From Flavobacteriales bacterium (GTDB taxonomy: Bacteria; Bacteroidota; Bacteroidia; Flavobacteriales_D; Sanyastnellaceae): a stretch of DNA of 64,000 nucleotides. Made by a program: the position numbers and the translations under genes. Position 1 is the first letter of the stretch, and every line of letters begins with the position of its first letter. The notes beneath the pieces were generated by a model. It worked only from the letters and a program-made list of their open reading frames with translations. It ran no database searches and was not told where the DNA came from. Below are positions 43,609 through 52,899 of this stretch, in pieces. The DNA lies in NCBI GenBank assembly GCA_029238785.1, contig JAQWFN010000003.1:1-64000 (forward strand), in the 5' to 3' direction.

Positions 43609-43968
43609 ATGCTTTACTTCATCTACAACGCAGACGCCGGCAAATGGAACGGATACATGGACATGCTCCACAAAATCGTTTCGCCCAAAACCTATCCTTG
43701 TCACTTGTGCGACATCACCTACGGCGTGTTTAAAATTCGACCAGAGTGGGACGCCTTCTTAAAGTCACAAAGCGATGAGCTCGTTTTCCTGCACCGCGAT
43801 GAATGGCAAAAAGATGCCGCATTTGTGGAAGAACAACTGCCTGCAATTTTCGAGGTGAGGGAAGGAAAAAGCAGCGTGGCCTTGTCTGCTCAAGACATGA
43901 GCGAGATGGATTTGGCTGAGCTCATGGCTTGGGTTGAAGGTAGGCGAAAAAGCAATGAAGCGCGCTGA
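43609..43968 (+). CDS. Small CxxC protein of the transport operon
   Basis: A 119-residue soluble protein with FIYNADAGKWNGYMDMLHKIV near the N-terminus and a YPCHLCDITYG site (cysteines at about 28 and 31). Homologues are, as far as I recall, sometimes annotated as GTPase, but no nucleotide-binding motif is present and I do not use that name. The CxxC suggests a redox or metal site. It follows the radical SAM gene by 24 bases and closes the TonB/ABC operon. Function unknown. Confidence 0.72.
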   Translation: MLYFIYNADAGKWNGYMDMLHKIVSPKTYPCHLCDITYGVFKIRPEWDAFLKSQSDELVFLHRDEWQKDAAFVEEQLPAIFEVREGKSSVALSAQDMSEMDLAELMAWVEGRRKSNEAR

Positions 43969-44079
43969 AGATCAGGGTTTAAGTTAAAACACGCCTTTCC
44001 ACAGCACAATGTGTACTACTTCACACACTATCAACAAAGCGGTTCCGTTTTTGATATACCTTCATTTGTTCGGAAAGCC

Positions 44080-46737
44080 ATGTGGAAAGTCCTCAGAAAT
44101 ATCGTCTTCTATTGCAGCATCTTCGTGCTCATTGCCTTGGGTGCAGCGGTGTATTATGCCAATACGCATGAAGAAGAGATCAAGGCCTATGCACTTGAAG
44201 CCATTCAGGAACACCTTGTAAGCGATGTGGACGTTCAAAACATCGAGCTTTCCCTCATTCAGCATTTCCCAGCAGCAGCACTCACTTGTGAAAACGTGTT
44301 GATTTACGACACCTTTGAAGATAGAGACACCCTTATTTTCGCCAAAGAGCTCGCTTTGGAGTTCAATATTATTGAGTTAATTCAGGGTAAATACGAAGTT
44401 CAAGGAGTGAGTATTGATGAGGCTTTGGTGAAACTCAAGCGCAGAAAAAACGGCGAAGTCAACTACACCTTTTGGAAGGCCAGCGAAGCTCAAGACAGCA
44501 GCCAATTTCGTTTTGCTTTGGAAGGAGCGAACTTCAGCTCAACTCGCTTACTGCTTCACGACGAGCCCGCAGACTTGAACATGGACCTTCAGTTTGACGA
44601 GCTCTTGGCCGATGGGGATTTTGACGAAACAAAGATGCGTTTGGATTTGGAAATGGATGCACCGCTTGCTTGGATTGAAGTAGACGGAACATCATGGCTT
44701 AATCGCGTGCCCATCGATGGAAAAGCCGATTTAGAAGTGCTTCTAGACGATGAGAAGTACATCATTCACAGCAGCGCTTTAAGTGTGAACGGCAATGATA
44801 TTGAAGGCAGCGGCAGTTTTCAAAACACGGCAGAACATGTGCTTTGTGCCTTCAGAGCACAGGGCAACAAGCTCAATCTTGCTAAGGTGCTTCAAAGCTT
44901 GCCCCCTCGTGTTCAGGAAAGCTTAATGCCCTACGAGATCTCGGGCAACGCACAATTGTCTTGCGAAATTAGCGGTGCAGCCGGCGGTTCAGAAAAACCA
45001 TTGGTGCAATTAAAAGGAAGCGTGAACAAGGGGAAATTCACCCATAAGGCGGAAGACATCGACCTCGAAGACATACAGTCCACCTTCGCCTATACCTTCG
45101 GGGAAAAAGAAACGCTCGACATTCAAGAGCTCAGCGCAGAACTCGATGGTGGGCGTTGGAATCTAAGTGGCTCCTTTGAAAATTTATCTGATCCTTGGGT
45201 GAATGTCAAAATCACCGGAAACAGCGATTTAGGTGAGCTTCTAGGTTTTCTGGACGTGGCGCAAATCGCCAGTGCGAGCGGCAAGATAAGCCTTGAAGGC
45301 GAGCTCTCTGGAAAGTTACCAAAATGGCGTTACGACGAGGGCTTAAGTAAGATCAATGCTCGTGCACTTTTTAAAGATGTTAGCATTGTTTTTCTGGGTG
45401 ATGCCTCCCCTTACGAAAAGCTCAACGGAGAAATTGCCCTCGTGAATGGCGATGCTAACGTAAAGCAATTGAGTGGTAAATACCAAGACAGCGACTTTTT
45501 GATTGAAGCTTCCTTGAAAGGACTGATGAACCACATCAGCAAAGACCAACTTTTGTTTGTAGATGGAAGTGTGCTCGCTCAGAAAATCAACCTGAACAAC
45601 TGGATTCCCAAAGACCAAGACGCATCGGCCCAAAAAGAAAAAAGCCCTTTCAGCCTACCAAAAAACATCAAGGCGCAAGTGAGTGTGAAGGTGAATGAAA
45701 TCCGTTATGATGATGCCCTTGGGAGAGAGCTGACATCCACTTGGGGCTATACCGAAGGCGAAATTTCGTGCAAACAAGTGTCGCTATTTCTGGCCGATGG
45801 AAAACTTCAATCTTCAGGGAAATTGCGCGAATCATCGCAGCGTTTTACTTATACCGGCGAGGCGCAGTTCCAAGGCGTGAACATTCAAAAACTTTTTGCC
45901 GACTTCGATAACTTTGACCAGAAAACCATCTTGGCCGAGAACATCAAAGGAAAGTGCGATCTCAACACCAGCCTCACGCTAGAATTCGACCGCATGTGGA
46001 ACTTCTTGAGCGATCGGCTTTTGGTGGAGGCCGACATCAACATGAACGAAGGCGAACTCATTGGCTTGAGCAGTTTAATGGAAGTTCCGGGTTACCTCAG
46101 AGAGAACAAGGTGGTGGCCCCTTTTGTAGACATCAACGCGCTTGAAAAAGAGTTGAAGCACATCTACTTTTCAAGCTTGAGCAACCACATTAGCGTTGCC
46201 AATTCCATCATCACCATTCCAAAAATGAACATCAGCTCATCGGTGATGGACCTCAGTATTGAAGGAACACACAGCTTTGAGCAAGCCATCAATTACAGCC
46301 TTGGCTTCTACCTCCGCGATTTGTTGATTGATAAAAGCAGCACGGATTACGGTAAAGTGGAAGACGACGGTTTAGGAAATTGGTTCTTTTTGTCGATGAG
46401 CGGAACTACCGATGACCCGTCTTTTGGCTACGACCGCCTGGCGCATAAGAAACAACGAAAGGAAGACTTTCAGGAAGAGAAACAAACCTTGAAAGAAATC
46501 ATCAAAGAAGACCTCAACCCCTTCAAGAAAAACGATAAAAAAGGCGACGACAACTTGGGCAGCAAGGAAGACAAAGGTGAGGGCATTAGCATTAGTGTGA
46601 ACAGCAGTGACGCTAGTGATGAAGATGATAACGGCGGCTTAAAATCCTTGTTCAAGAGTAAAAACGGCGAACGTAAAAAGAAAACAGCTGATAAATCAGA
46701 CAACAAGGAGACCCCCCCTGATGACGACGACTTCTAA
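44080..46737 (+). CDS. AsmA-like envelope protein
   Basis: An 885-residue protein from the ATG at 44080 (MWKVLRNIVFYC); an in-frame GTG at 44011 would place 23 residues before the membrane anchor and is less likely. A single N-terminal membrane helix (about 6-25) is followed by a long beta-rich body with AsmA-family features (NIELSLIQHFPAAALTCENV at the start, LNINEGELIGL-like region near the end). The final about 120 residues are highly charged (E, K, D). AsmA-like proteins are long bridge-like lipid-transport proteins between the membranes. It overlaps the next gene by 17 bases. Confidence 0.8.
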   Translation: MWKVLRNIVFYCSIFVLIALGAAVYYANTHEEEIKAYALEAIQEHLVSDVDVQNIELSLIQHFPAAALTCENVLIYDTFEDRDTLIFAKELALEFNIIELIQGKYEVQGVSIDEALVKLKRRKNGEVNYTFWKASEAQDSSQFRFALEGANFSSTRLLLHDEPADLNMDLQFDELLADGDFDETKMRLDLEMDAPLAWIEVDGTSWLNRVPIDGKADLEVLLDDEKYIIHSSALSVNGNDIEGSGSFQNTAEHVLCAFRAQGNKLNLAKVLQSLPPRVQESLMPYEISGNAQLSCEISGAAGGSEKPLVQLKGSVNKGKFTHKAEDIDLEDIQSTFAYTFGEKETLDIQELSAELDGGRWNLSGSFENLSDPWVNVKITGNSDLGELLGFLDVAQIASASGKISLEGELSGKLPKWRYDEGLSKINARALFKDVSIVFLGDASPYEKLNGEIALVNGDANVKQLSGKYQDSDFLIEASLKGLMNHISKDQLLFVDGSVLAQKINLNNWIPKDQDASAQKEKSPFSLPKNIKAQVSVKVNEIRYDDALGRELTSTWGYTEGEISCKQVSLFLADGKLQSSGKLRESSQRFTYTGEAQFQGVNIQKLFADFDNFDQKTILAENIKGKCDLNTSLTLEFDRMWNFLSDRLLVEADINMNEGELIGLSSLMEVPGYLRENKVVAPFVDINALEKELKHIYFSSLSNHISVANSIITIPKMNISSSVMDLSIEGTHSFEQAINYSLGFYLRDLLIDKSSTDYGKVEDDGLGNWFFLSMSGTTDDPSFGYDRLAHKKQRKEDFQEEKQTLKEIIKEDLNPFKKNDKKGDDNLGSKEDKGEGISISVNSSDASDEDDNGGLKSLFKSKNGERKKKTADKSDNKETPPDDDDF

Positions 46738-48064
46738 ACTTCCCGAAGCCTTTCTAAAGCGCATTGAAAAACAATTTCCGGCGCATTTTGAAGCCATTCT
46801 TAAAGGTTTTAATAGCAACTTAACAACCGCCATTCAGCACAACTTTTATACCGGGAAAACAAGCCGTGTTCTCCCCGGAAACCCTTTTGGTGAAGTGTTA
46901 GAAGAACGCCCCAACTTTGCTCACGACCCGCATTGGCATGCCGGTACGTATTATGTTCAGGAGGCCAGTTCTCAGCACCTTTATGCGCTCGTAAAACAAG
47001 CAATTGCTCATCTTGATGAACCGCTCGTTGCCGATTTTTGTGCTGCCCCTGGTGGAAAAAGCTTGACTGCACTCAATGCCATGGAGGGCCGGGGCGTGCT
47101 TTGGAGCAATGAAATCATTTCCAGCCGAGCGAATGTTTTGAGGGAGAACATCAGTAAGTGGGGGCACGGCAATAGCATTGTGAGTTCTTGTTCTACTGAA
47201 GACCTTGCTGAAATGGGCGCGCAATTTGACCTTATTTTGGTTGATGCTCCTTGCTCTGGCGAAGGCATGTTTCGAAGAGATCAGATTGCTATTGATGAAT
47301 GGAAGCCAGAATTACCGCTCCTTTGTGCGGAGCGACAAGAAAGCATTCTCGACAATGCCGTGGCTTGCCTGAGACCCGGAGCATACCTGCTTTATAGCAC
47401 TTGCACCATGGCGCAAGAAGAGAACCAAGACCAAGTGCGTCGCTTAGTGCATCGCTACGGAATGAACGTAATTTCGTTAGAGGACCAAAATTGGGGTGTC
47501 TTTCAACTGAGCGAAGGCGCGCTTTTCACTCCGGGTGCGCAGCGCGGTGAGGGTTTATTTTTCTGTTTGATGCAAAAACCCGAGGGGAACGAAATGGGCC
47601 TTCATGTGGCTCAAAAAAAAGGCATTGCTTTAATGTCGAAAAAAGCCAAATTGGAGGTACAAGCTCATCTTCCTCAAGTCAACTTAGAGGGCCATGAACT
47701 GTTTGAAAGCAGCGCTCATGTTCGAGCTATACCCGAGCACATGCTTCCGCTTTTGAGCATCGCTAAGCAGCTCCGCATTCCCATTTTACAAGCCGGTTTT
47801 GCCCTTGGTGTGGAAAAGTCTGGGAAGTGGATTCCCGCTCACGAACTGGCCATTTTAAAAGCCCAAAAAGCCGATCTGCCCGAAGTAGCGCTTGATTACG
47901 AGCAAGCCATCACTTACCTCATGTTAAACGACCCAAAAGTAGAAGGCAAGGGCTGGACCATTGCCACTTTTGAAGGCAGCCGTTTGGGCTGGCTTAAATG
48001 TATCGGCAATCGAAACAACAACTACTATCCCAAGCAATGGAAGCTCAGGAAGGGGATTGAATGA
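46721..48064 (+). CDS. 16S rRNA m5C methyltransferase, RsmF/NOL1-NOP2-Sun family
   Basis: A 447-residue SAM-dependent RNA cytosine-5 methyltransferase. SAM site DFCAAPGGKS (near residue 107), catalytic cysteine pair C178 (APCSGEGMF) and C228 (YSTCTM), and a C-terminal region (about 290-445) resembling the RsmF C-terminal domain including a PUA-like fold. E. coli RsmF modifies C1407 of 16S rRNA; the exact position here is inferred. Its start lies in the end of the AsmA-like gene. Confidence 0.9.
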   Translation: MTTTSKLPEAFLKRIEKQFPAHFEAILKGFNSNLTTAIQHNFYTGKTSRVLPGNPFGEVLEERPNFAHDPHWHAGTYYVQEASSQHLYALVKQAIAHLDEPLVADFCAAPGGKSLTALNAMEGRGVLWSNEIISSRANVLRENISKWGHGNSIVSSCSTEDLAEMGAQFDLILVDAPCSGEGMFRRDQIAIDEWKPELPLLCAERQESILDNAVACLRPGAYLLYSTCTMAQEENQDQVRRLVHRYGMNVISLEDQNWGVFQLSEGALFTPGAQRGEGLFFCLMQKPEGNEMGLHVAQKKGIALMSKKAKLEVQAHLPQVNLEGHELFESSAHVRAIPEHMLPLLSIAKQLRIPILQAGFALGVEKSGKWIPAHELAILKAQKADLPEVALDYEQAITYLMLNDPKVEGKGWTIATFEGSRLGWLKCIGNRNNNYYPKQWKLRKGIE

Positions 48065-48264
48065 AAAAAGGCTAAGGTAATTTGCGAATATTAAGAAGGT
48101 ATATAAGGTAAAAAACATGACAAAACAGTCCTTAAACGAACCTTCTCTAACAAATTCAACAAGGCACAAAGCAACCTTAATCAAGCACGTACCTTGACGG
48201 AAAACAATCAAAAATACCTTCTAATTGTAGCAAGTTTGTACTTTACACTCCTAAATTTAAACTC

Positions 48265-49317
48265 ATGAGGTTCATTTTAAGCGCTTTTGCTCTTTTCGTG
48301 TTGCATAGTCAAGTTCTTGCTCAAAGCACCATGGAGCTGGTTCACGACGGACTCACACGAACTTACATTCAATACATCCCGAGCAATGTTCAGAGTCCGG
48401 CACCCGTGGTATTAAACCTTCACGGTTATACCAACAATGCCGATTTCCAAATGGGCTATTCTGGGATGAATGCGGTGGCTGATGAGCATGGTTTTATTGT
48501 TGTTTACCCTCAGGGAACTCCCGACGCTTTGGGCATCAACCATTGGAATGCTTGGTTGGCCGAAGACGATGTTAACGACATGGGTTTTCTTTTGGCGATT
48601 TTGGATGACTTGGAGGCAAATTACGATGCAGACCCCACTCGCATGTACAGTTGTGGTTTTTCTAACGGCGGAATCATGAGTTATACTCTGGCCTGCAGGC
48701 AGTCTGAACGCTTCGCAGCTGTGGCTTCTGTGGCGGGAACCATGAATCCCGACATCTACGATACCTGTGTTCCTTCGCGTGCGTTTCCTGTAATGCACGT
48801 GCACGGCAGCCTTGATTTAATTGTGCCTGTTAACGGAACAGCCTTGGGTGAATTGACCGATTTTGGGGCGTTAAAAAGCGTTGATGAAACACTTGATTTC
48901 TGGACGAATATCAACGGTGAATGTGAGAATGAAACAAGTACCGACCTTGCAAACCCTTCTTTTCTCGACTTGTGCAGTGTAAGCAAAACCGTTTATTCTT
49001 CTTGTAATGATGATGTGTTTTGCTGGCGCTATGATGTCAACGGGGGCGGGCATTCTTGGCCTGGAGCATTTCCTTTAATTGTAGTTGGAAATACCAATCA
49101 AGATATTGATGCCAGTAGTGAAATTTGGGACTTTTTCAGCCTACATACCTTAGCCCTTCCTCAATCGGTTCAGCCTGTAGACATCAATTCAGAAAAGTTA
49201 CCCCGATGTTATCTCGACTTGCGTGGAGTGGAAGTGGTGCTTGACGCGTATTTAGCACAGGGCATTTACGTGGCTGTATATGATGATGGAAGCACAAGCT
49301 TGTACTTCCATCATTAA
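48265..49317 (+). CDS. Secreted CE1/LpqC-type esterase
   Basis: A 350-residue alpha/beta hydrolase with a signal peptide ending at about residue 19 (QVLAQ). It belongs to the polyhydroxybutyrate depolymerase/feruloyl esterase group (COG3509). Catalytic triad: S133 in GFSNGG, D184 in HGSLDLIVP and H263 in GGGHSW. The C-terminal 60 residues (about 290-350) are extra and not clearly a sorting domain. Many cysteines suggest disulfides. Substrate (ferulate esters, acetylated polysaccharide or a polyester) cannot be told. Confidence 0.85.
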   Translation: MRFILSAFALFVLHSQVLAQSTMELVHDGLTRTYIQYIPSNVQSPAPVVLNLHGYTNNADFQMGYSGMNAVADEHGFIVVYPQGTPDALGINHWNAWLAEDDVNDMGFLLAILDDLEANYDADPTRMYSCGFSNGGIMSYTLACRQSERFAAVASVAGTMNPDIYDTCVPSRAFPVMHVHGSLDLIVPVNGTALGELTDFGALKSVDETLDFWTNINGECENETSTDLANPSFLDLCSVSKTVYSSCNDDVFCWRYDVNGGGHSWPGAFPLIVVGNTNQDIDASSEIWDFFSLHTLALPQSVQPVDINSEKLPRCYLDLRGVEVVLDAYLAQGIYVAVYDDGSTSLYFHH

Positions 49318-49339
49318 AAGCGGGTGATAAGGTGAGGGC

Positions 49340-49648
49340 TTAATCTTCGTCCTCTTCTTCTTCTGCAGACTCACTTCCAGATTCGAACTCGTAGTTATCA
49401 GACTCCGAGAAAGCATCTAGATCGTAATCGTCATCTGTAAATTCGTCAATTGCCTCCAACATTTTAGTGTTGATCTTGAACAGGTAAATCACCTCTTCCG
49501 TTTTGATCTCCAAACCTTTGAATGTTTCCTTGTTAGGAATATTGAACTCTTTAAGGTCTGAAATAGCGAACCCTTCTGGGTATTCTCTAGCGATCAGCTG
49601 AAGTTGCTCCTTGGTGATCGATTTGTAGTCTTTGAAGACACGTTTCAT
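49340..49648 (-). CDS. Small acidic hypothetical protein
   Basis: A 102-residue soluble protein with a basic start (MKRVFKDYKSITKEQLQLIA) and an extremely acidic C-terminus (SAEEEEDED). The middle (YPEGFAISDLKEFNIPNKE, EVIYLFKINTKMLEAID) looks like a small alpha/beta fold. I do not recognise a family. A TAnnTTTG element at 49681-49688 may drive it independently of the polyamine operon upstream. Confidence 0.7.
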   Translation of the reverse strand: MKRVFKDYKSITKEQLQLIAREYPEGFAISDLKEFNIPNKETFKGLEIKTEEVIYLFKINTKMLEAIDEFTDDDYDLDAFSESDNYEFESGSESAEEEEDED

Positions 49649-49660
49649 GCTGTTGTTTTT

Positions 49661-50629
49661 TTATTGATTCAAGATCCACGCAAATATAAGCGGGGCGACG
49701 ATAGTAGCATCAGATTCTACAATAAACTTTGGAGTATCTATACCTAGTTTACCCCAAGTAATTTTTTCATTCGGTACGGCTCCAGAATAAGATCCGTAGC
49801 TGGTGGTGCTGTCTGAAATCTGACAGAAATAAGCCCAGAGTGGTGTTGAAATTTCCAAATCTTGTTCGAGCATCGGCACCACACAAATAGGGAAATCACC
49901 TGCGATTCCTCCTCCAATTTGGAAGAAACCAATGCCTTCTCCGGCTGAATTTTTCTGATACCAATCTGCCAACCAAACCATGTACTCTATACCTGATTTT
50001 ACGGTAGAAGGTTTTACTTCTCCGCGAATACATCTTCCAGCAAAGATATTTCCCAAAGTGCTGTCTTCCCACCCAGGAACAACTATAGGAATGCCTTTTT
50101 CTGCCGCAGCTACCATCCAAGAATCTTTTGGATCAATTTCATAGTATTGTTCCAAAACACCAGACGTGATGGCCTGAAAAAAGTACTCGTGCGGGAAATA
50201 GCGTTCTCCTGCTTTTTCGGCCTTCACCCATAGATCAACCATATGGCTTTCTAGACGACGAAACGCTTCTTCTTCCGGAATACAGGTGTCTGTAACACGG
50301 TTCAAGTGGCGATCGAGTAATTCTTGTTCTTGCTCTGCTGTTAGATCACGGTAATGCGGTATGCGCTCGTAATGAGAGTGAGCAACAAGGTTCATTACAT
50401 CTTCCTCTAGGTTGGCGCCCGTGCAAGAAATAATGGCCACTTTGTCTTGGCGAATCATTTCTGCTAAACTCTTCCCTAGCTCTGCTGTACTCATGGCTCC
50501 CGCTAGGGTAACCATCATTTTTCCTCCTTTGTTGATATGATTCTCATATCCTACTGCTGCATCTTTAAGCACTGCGGCATTAAAATGGAGGTAATTGCGT
50601 TCAATAAAATCTCTGATTGGTGTATTCAT
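49661..50629 (-). CDS. Deoxyhypusine synthase-like enzyme (polyamine)
   Basis: A 322-residue member of the deoxyhypusine synthase superfamily. The catalytic lysine region is kept: K294 in ITWGKLG (equivalent to K329 in human DHS, SWGKI), with SYGSYSGAVPNEK before it and GGGIAGDFPICV as the NAD-binding glycine region. Bacteria lack eIF5A, the usual target, and relatives such as plant homospermidine synthase act on free polyamines. The neighbours are agmatinase and arginine decarboxylase, so the enzyme probably transfers an aminobutyl group to make homospermidine or a related polyamine (inference). Four bases or fewer separate it from speB. Confidence 0.85.
   Translation of the reverse strand: MNTPIRDFIERNYLHFNAAVLKDAAVGYENHINKGGKMMVTLAGAMSTAELGKSLAEMIRQDKVAIISCTGANLEEDVMNLVAHSHYERIPHYRDLTAEQEQELLDRHLNRVTDTCIPEEEAFRRLESHMVDLWVKAEKAGERYFPHEYFFQAITSGVLEQYYEIDPKDSWMVAAAEKGIPIVVPGWEDSTLGNIFAGRCIRGEVKPSTVKSGIEYMVWLADWYQKNSAGEGIGFFQIGGGIAGDFPICVVPMLEQDLEISTPLWAYFCQISDSTTSYGSYSGAVPNEKITWGKLGIDTPKFIVESDATIVAPLIFAWILNQ
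49681..49688 (-). promoter_or_regulatory. Candidate -7 element for the acidic protein
   Basis: Reads TATATTTG on the minus strand, an exact TAnnTTTG match, 32 bases upstream of the start at 49648 and inside the end of the deoxyhypusine synthase-like gene. Confidence 0.3.
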
Positions 50630-50632
50630 GCC

Positions 50633-51496
50633 TTAAAGGTGGGGATTGAAATGATAGCTCAATATTTTATAATACAACTTTGAAGCTACAAAGTCGGATG
50701 CTTTTTCTTCTGGGTTTGGTGCAAGTTCAACAATATCAAAACCTACTAACCTTCTTTTTTCGATAACGCTTTTCAGTAATCTCAAGGTTTGATACCAATG
50801 AAGTCCACCCGGCTCTGGTGTGCCTGTTGAGGGAAGTACTGAAGGGTCGAAACCATCAAGATCAATGGTAATGTAAACATCTTCTGTACAAAGTTCCAAA
50901 ACTCGGTCCATCCATTCTTGGTCGTCTTGTTCATGACAGGTTTGCGCGAAAAAGGTTTTCCCATAATCCATGTGTTCCTTTTCGCTGATGTCCATGCTTC
51001 TAATTCCCACTTGAATTAAGTTGGTGTTTTTAGAAGCCCAGTGGAGGGCACAAGCGTGATTGCACTCACTTCCATGATAAGATGGTCTGAGGTCGGCATG
51101 GGCATCAATTTGAAGCACGGTTAAATTTGGGAAGGCCTCTTTATGGGCTTGAATGGACCCAATGCTGATACTGTGTTCTCCTCCAAAAAGACTCACCAAT
51201 TTTTCGTCTTGAATGCCTTTACTCACTGCTGCTTTCACGGCGGCGGTCATGCTTTCCGGACTAGCATTTTCCAAAACAGGATCAGCCAAGAAAACACCTT
51301 GCTCGTACACTTCACTGTCTGTTTCAATGTCGTAAAGCTCCATGTTTTCTGCAGCATTAAGGAATGCTTCTGGTCCTTTATCGGCTCCTTTTACCCAGGT
51401 ACTTGTTCCGTCGTAAGGCACAGGTATGAGAACGACTTTAGCCTTATCATACCCTCCAAACGCTTCTGGAACTCCCGCGAAAACTCTTTTTTCCAT
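50633..51496 (-). CDS. speB: Agmatinase
   Basis: A 287-residue manganese ureohydrolase that turns agmatine into putrescine and urea. Metal ligands: H108 (GGEHSIS), D131, H133 and D135 (DAHADLR), D212 and D214 (IDLDGFDP). The active-site region GTPEPGGLHW fits agmatinase/arginase-type enzymes. It lies between arginine decarboxylase (upstream) and the deoxyhypusine synthase-like gene (downstream), which favours agmatinase over arginase. Confidence 0.92.
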   Translation of the reverse strand: MEKRVFAGVPEAFGGYDKAKVVLIPVPYDGTSTWVKGADKGPEAFLNAAENMELYDIETDSEVYEQGVFLADPVLENASPESMTAAVKAAVSKGIQDEKLVSLFGGEHSISIGSIQAHKEAFPNLTVLQIDAHADLRPSYHGSECNHACALHWASKNTNLIQVGIRSMDISEKEHMDYGKTFFAQTCHEQDDQEWMDRVLELCTEDVYITIDLDGFDPSVLPSTGTPEPGGLHWYQTLRLLKSVIEKRRLVGFDIVELAPNPEEKASDFVASKLYYKILSYHFNPHL

Positions 51497-51501
51497 GATG
51501 A

Positions 51502-52899
51502 TTACTTTTTGTAGCCCAACAAGTCGAGCATGTCTTCTGATTTTTGTTCTTCGGTGAAGATTTCAATTTCTAGCTCACCTTTTTCGTTTCGGTCAATTAA
51601 AATATGCCTTGGCCCAGGGAGCAAGCAATGGTGAATTCCACCAAATCCGCCTAAGCTATCTTGATACGCCCCTGTGTTGAAGAAGCCAATGTATAAAGGA
51701 TCTTCTTTATCATACTGGGGTAAGTAAATGGCATTAATGTGTTGTTCAGAATTGTAATAATCATCACTATCACAAGTTAAACCACCCAAAAATACGCGCT
51801 CATAATCATCATCCCAATTATTCAACGGAAGCATAATAAAACGCTTGTTTATCGACCAGCTATCTGGCAAAGTGGTCATGAAAGATGAATCAATCAAATT
51901 CCAACGCTCTTTGTCGTTTTGCTTCTTTTGGTGAACCACTTTAAATAAGGTGGCGCCGCTTTCGCCCACAGTGAACGAACCAAATTCGGTATAGATATGC
52001 GGCACAGGAATGCCTTGTTCGTCACAAGAAGCCTTGATTTGCTCAATAATGGCATCCACCATATATTCATAATCGTAGCTGAACGCCAAAGAGTTTTTCA
52101 CCGGGAAACCGCCACCAATATTCAGCGAGTCGAGTTCTGGACACACCTTTTTCAAGTCGCAATAAACGCGCATACACTTGTTCAACTCGTTCCAGTAGTA
52201 AGCGTTATCATTGATTCCAGTGTTCACAAAGAAGTGAAGCATCTTTAGGTTGAAATTCGGGTTGGGTTTAATTCGTCGCTCGTAGCAATCAACGATGTCG
52301 CGGTAACCAATGCCCAAGCGCGAGGTGTAGAACTCAAACTTTGGTTCCTCTTCAGAAGCAATACGAATGCCCACATCAATTTTTGTTGTGAGGTTCTTTT
52401 CAATGAGGTCCAACTCAAATTCATTATCAATCACCGGAAGAACGTTTTCGAAGCCTTCTGCTGCCATAGAAGCTATTCGCTCTACGTAGCCTTCACGTTT
52501 GAAGCCGTTGCACAAAATGCGGTGTTGCTTGTTCATCACCCCGTCTTTTTCCAAAGAACGAACGATGTCTAAATCAAAAGCTGAAGAGGTTTCAATGTGC
52601 GCTCCATTTTTGATCGCTTCCTCCAAAACAAAACGGAAGTGGCTCGATTTGGTGACATAGCAATAGTGGTAATCACCATCGTAATTGTGCTTCTTTTGAG
52701 CATCGGCAAACCACTTGCGCGCACGGTGGATGTTTTCTCCAATTTTAGGGAGGTAGGAAACACGCAAAGGTGATCCGTACTTCTCCACAAGGTCCATCAT
52801 AGGAACATCATGAAAAGTCAATTGCTTGTTTTCAAGGTGAAATTCCTCTTGGGGCCAGTCGAACGTTTGCTCAACCAGGTCAATATATTTAATCTTCAT
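51502..52899 (-). CDS. speA: Arginine decarboxylase (Bacteroidota short type)
   Basis: A 465-residue PLP-dependent fold type III decarboxylase, starting at the ATG at 52899 (MKIKYIDLVEQTF); a further-upstream start is not needed. The PLP lysine lies in YCYVTKSSHFRF near residue 84, the glycine-rich phosphate site in LNIGGGFPVKN, and TEFGSFTVGESG is the GExGR-like loop. The short group differs from the 650-residue biosynthetic SpeA of E. coli but is annotated as arginine decarboxylase in this phylum. The linked agmatinase gene supports arginine as the substrate. First gene of the polyamine operon. Confidence 0.9.
   Translation of the reverse strand: MKIKYIDLVEQTFDWPQEEFHLENKQLTFHDVPMMDLVEKYGSPLRVSYLPKIGENIHRARKWFADAQKKHNYDGDYHYCYVTKSSHFRFVLEEAIKNGAHIETSSAFDLDIVRSLEKDGVMNKQHRILCNGFKREGYVERIASMAAEGFENVLPVIDNEFELDLIEKNLTTKIDVGIRIASEEEPKFEFYTSRLGIGYRDIVDCYERRIKPNPNFNLKMLHFFVNTGINDNAYYWNELNKCMRVYCDLKKVCPELDSLNIGGGFPVKNSLAFSYDYEYMVDAIIEQIKASCDEQGIPVPHIYTEFGSFTVGESGATLFKVVHQKKQNDKERWNLIDSSFMTTLPDSWSINKRFIMLPLNNWDDDYERVFLGGLTCDSDDYYNSEQHINAIYLPQYDKEDPLYIGFFNTGAYQDSLGGFGGIHHCLLPGPRHILIDRNEKGELEIEIFTEEQKSEDMLDLLGYKK

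Noticed and set aside
35276-44000. Arsenosugar biosynthesis cluster
   Set aside because: DUF2064 homologues are sometimes named for it, but the radical SAM protein does not look like ArsS and no ArsM-like methyltransferase is present.
44009-44221. Alternative frame starting with ATG at 44009 near the AsmA-like gene
   Set aside because: Lies almost wholly inside the AsmA-like reading frame with no coding character of its own.
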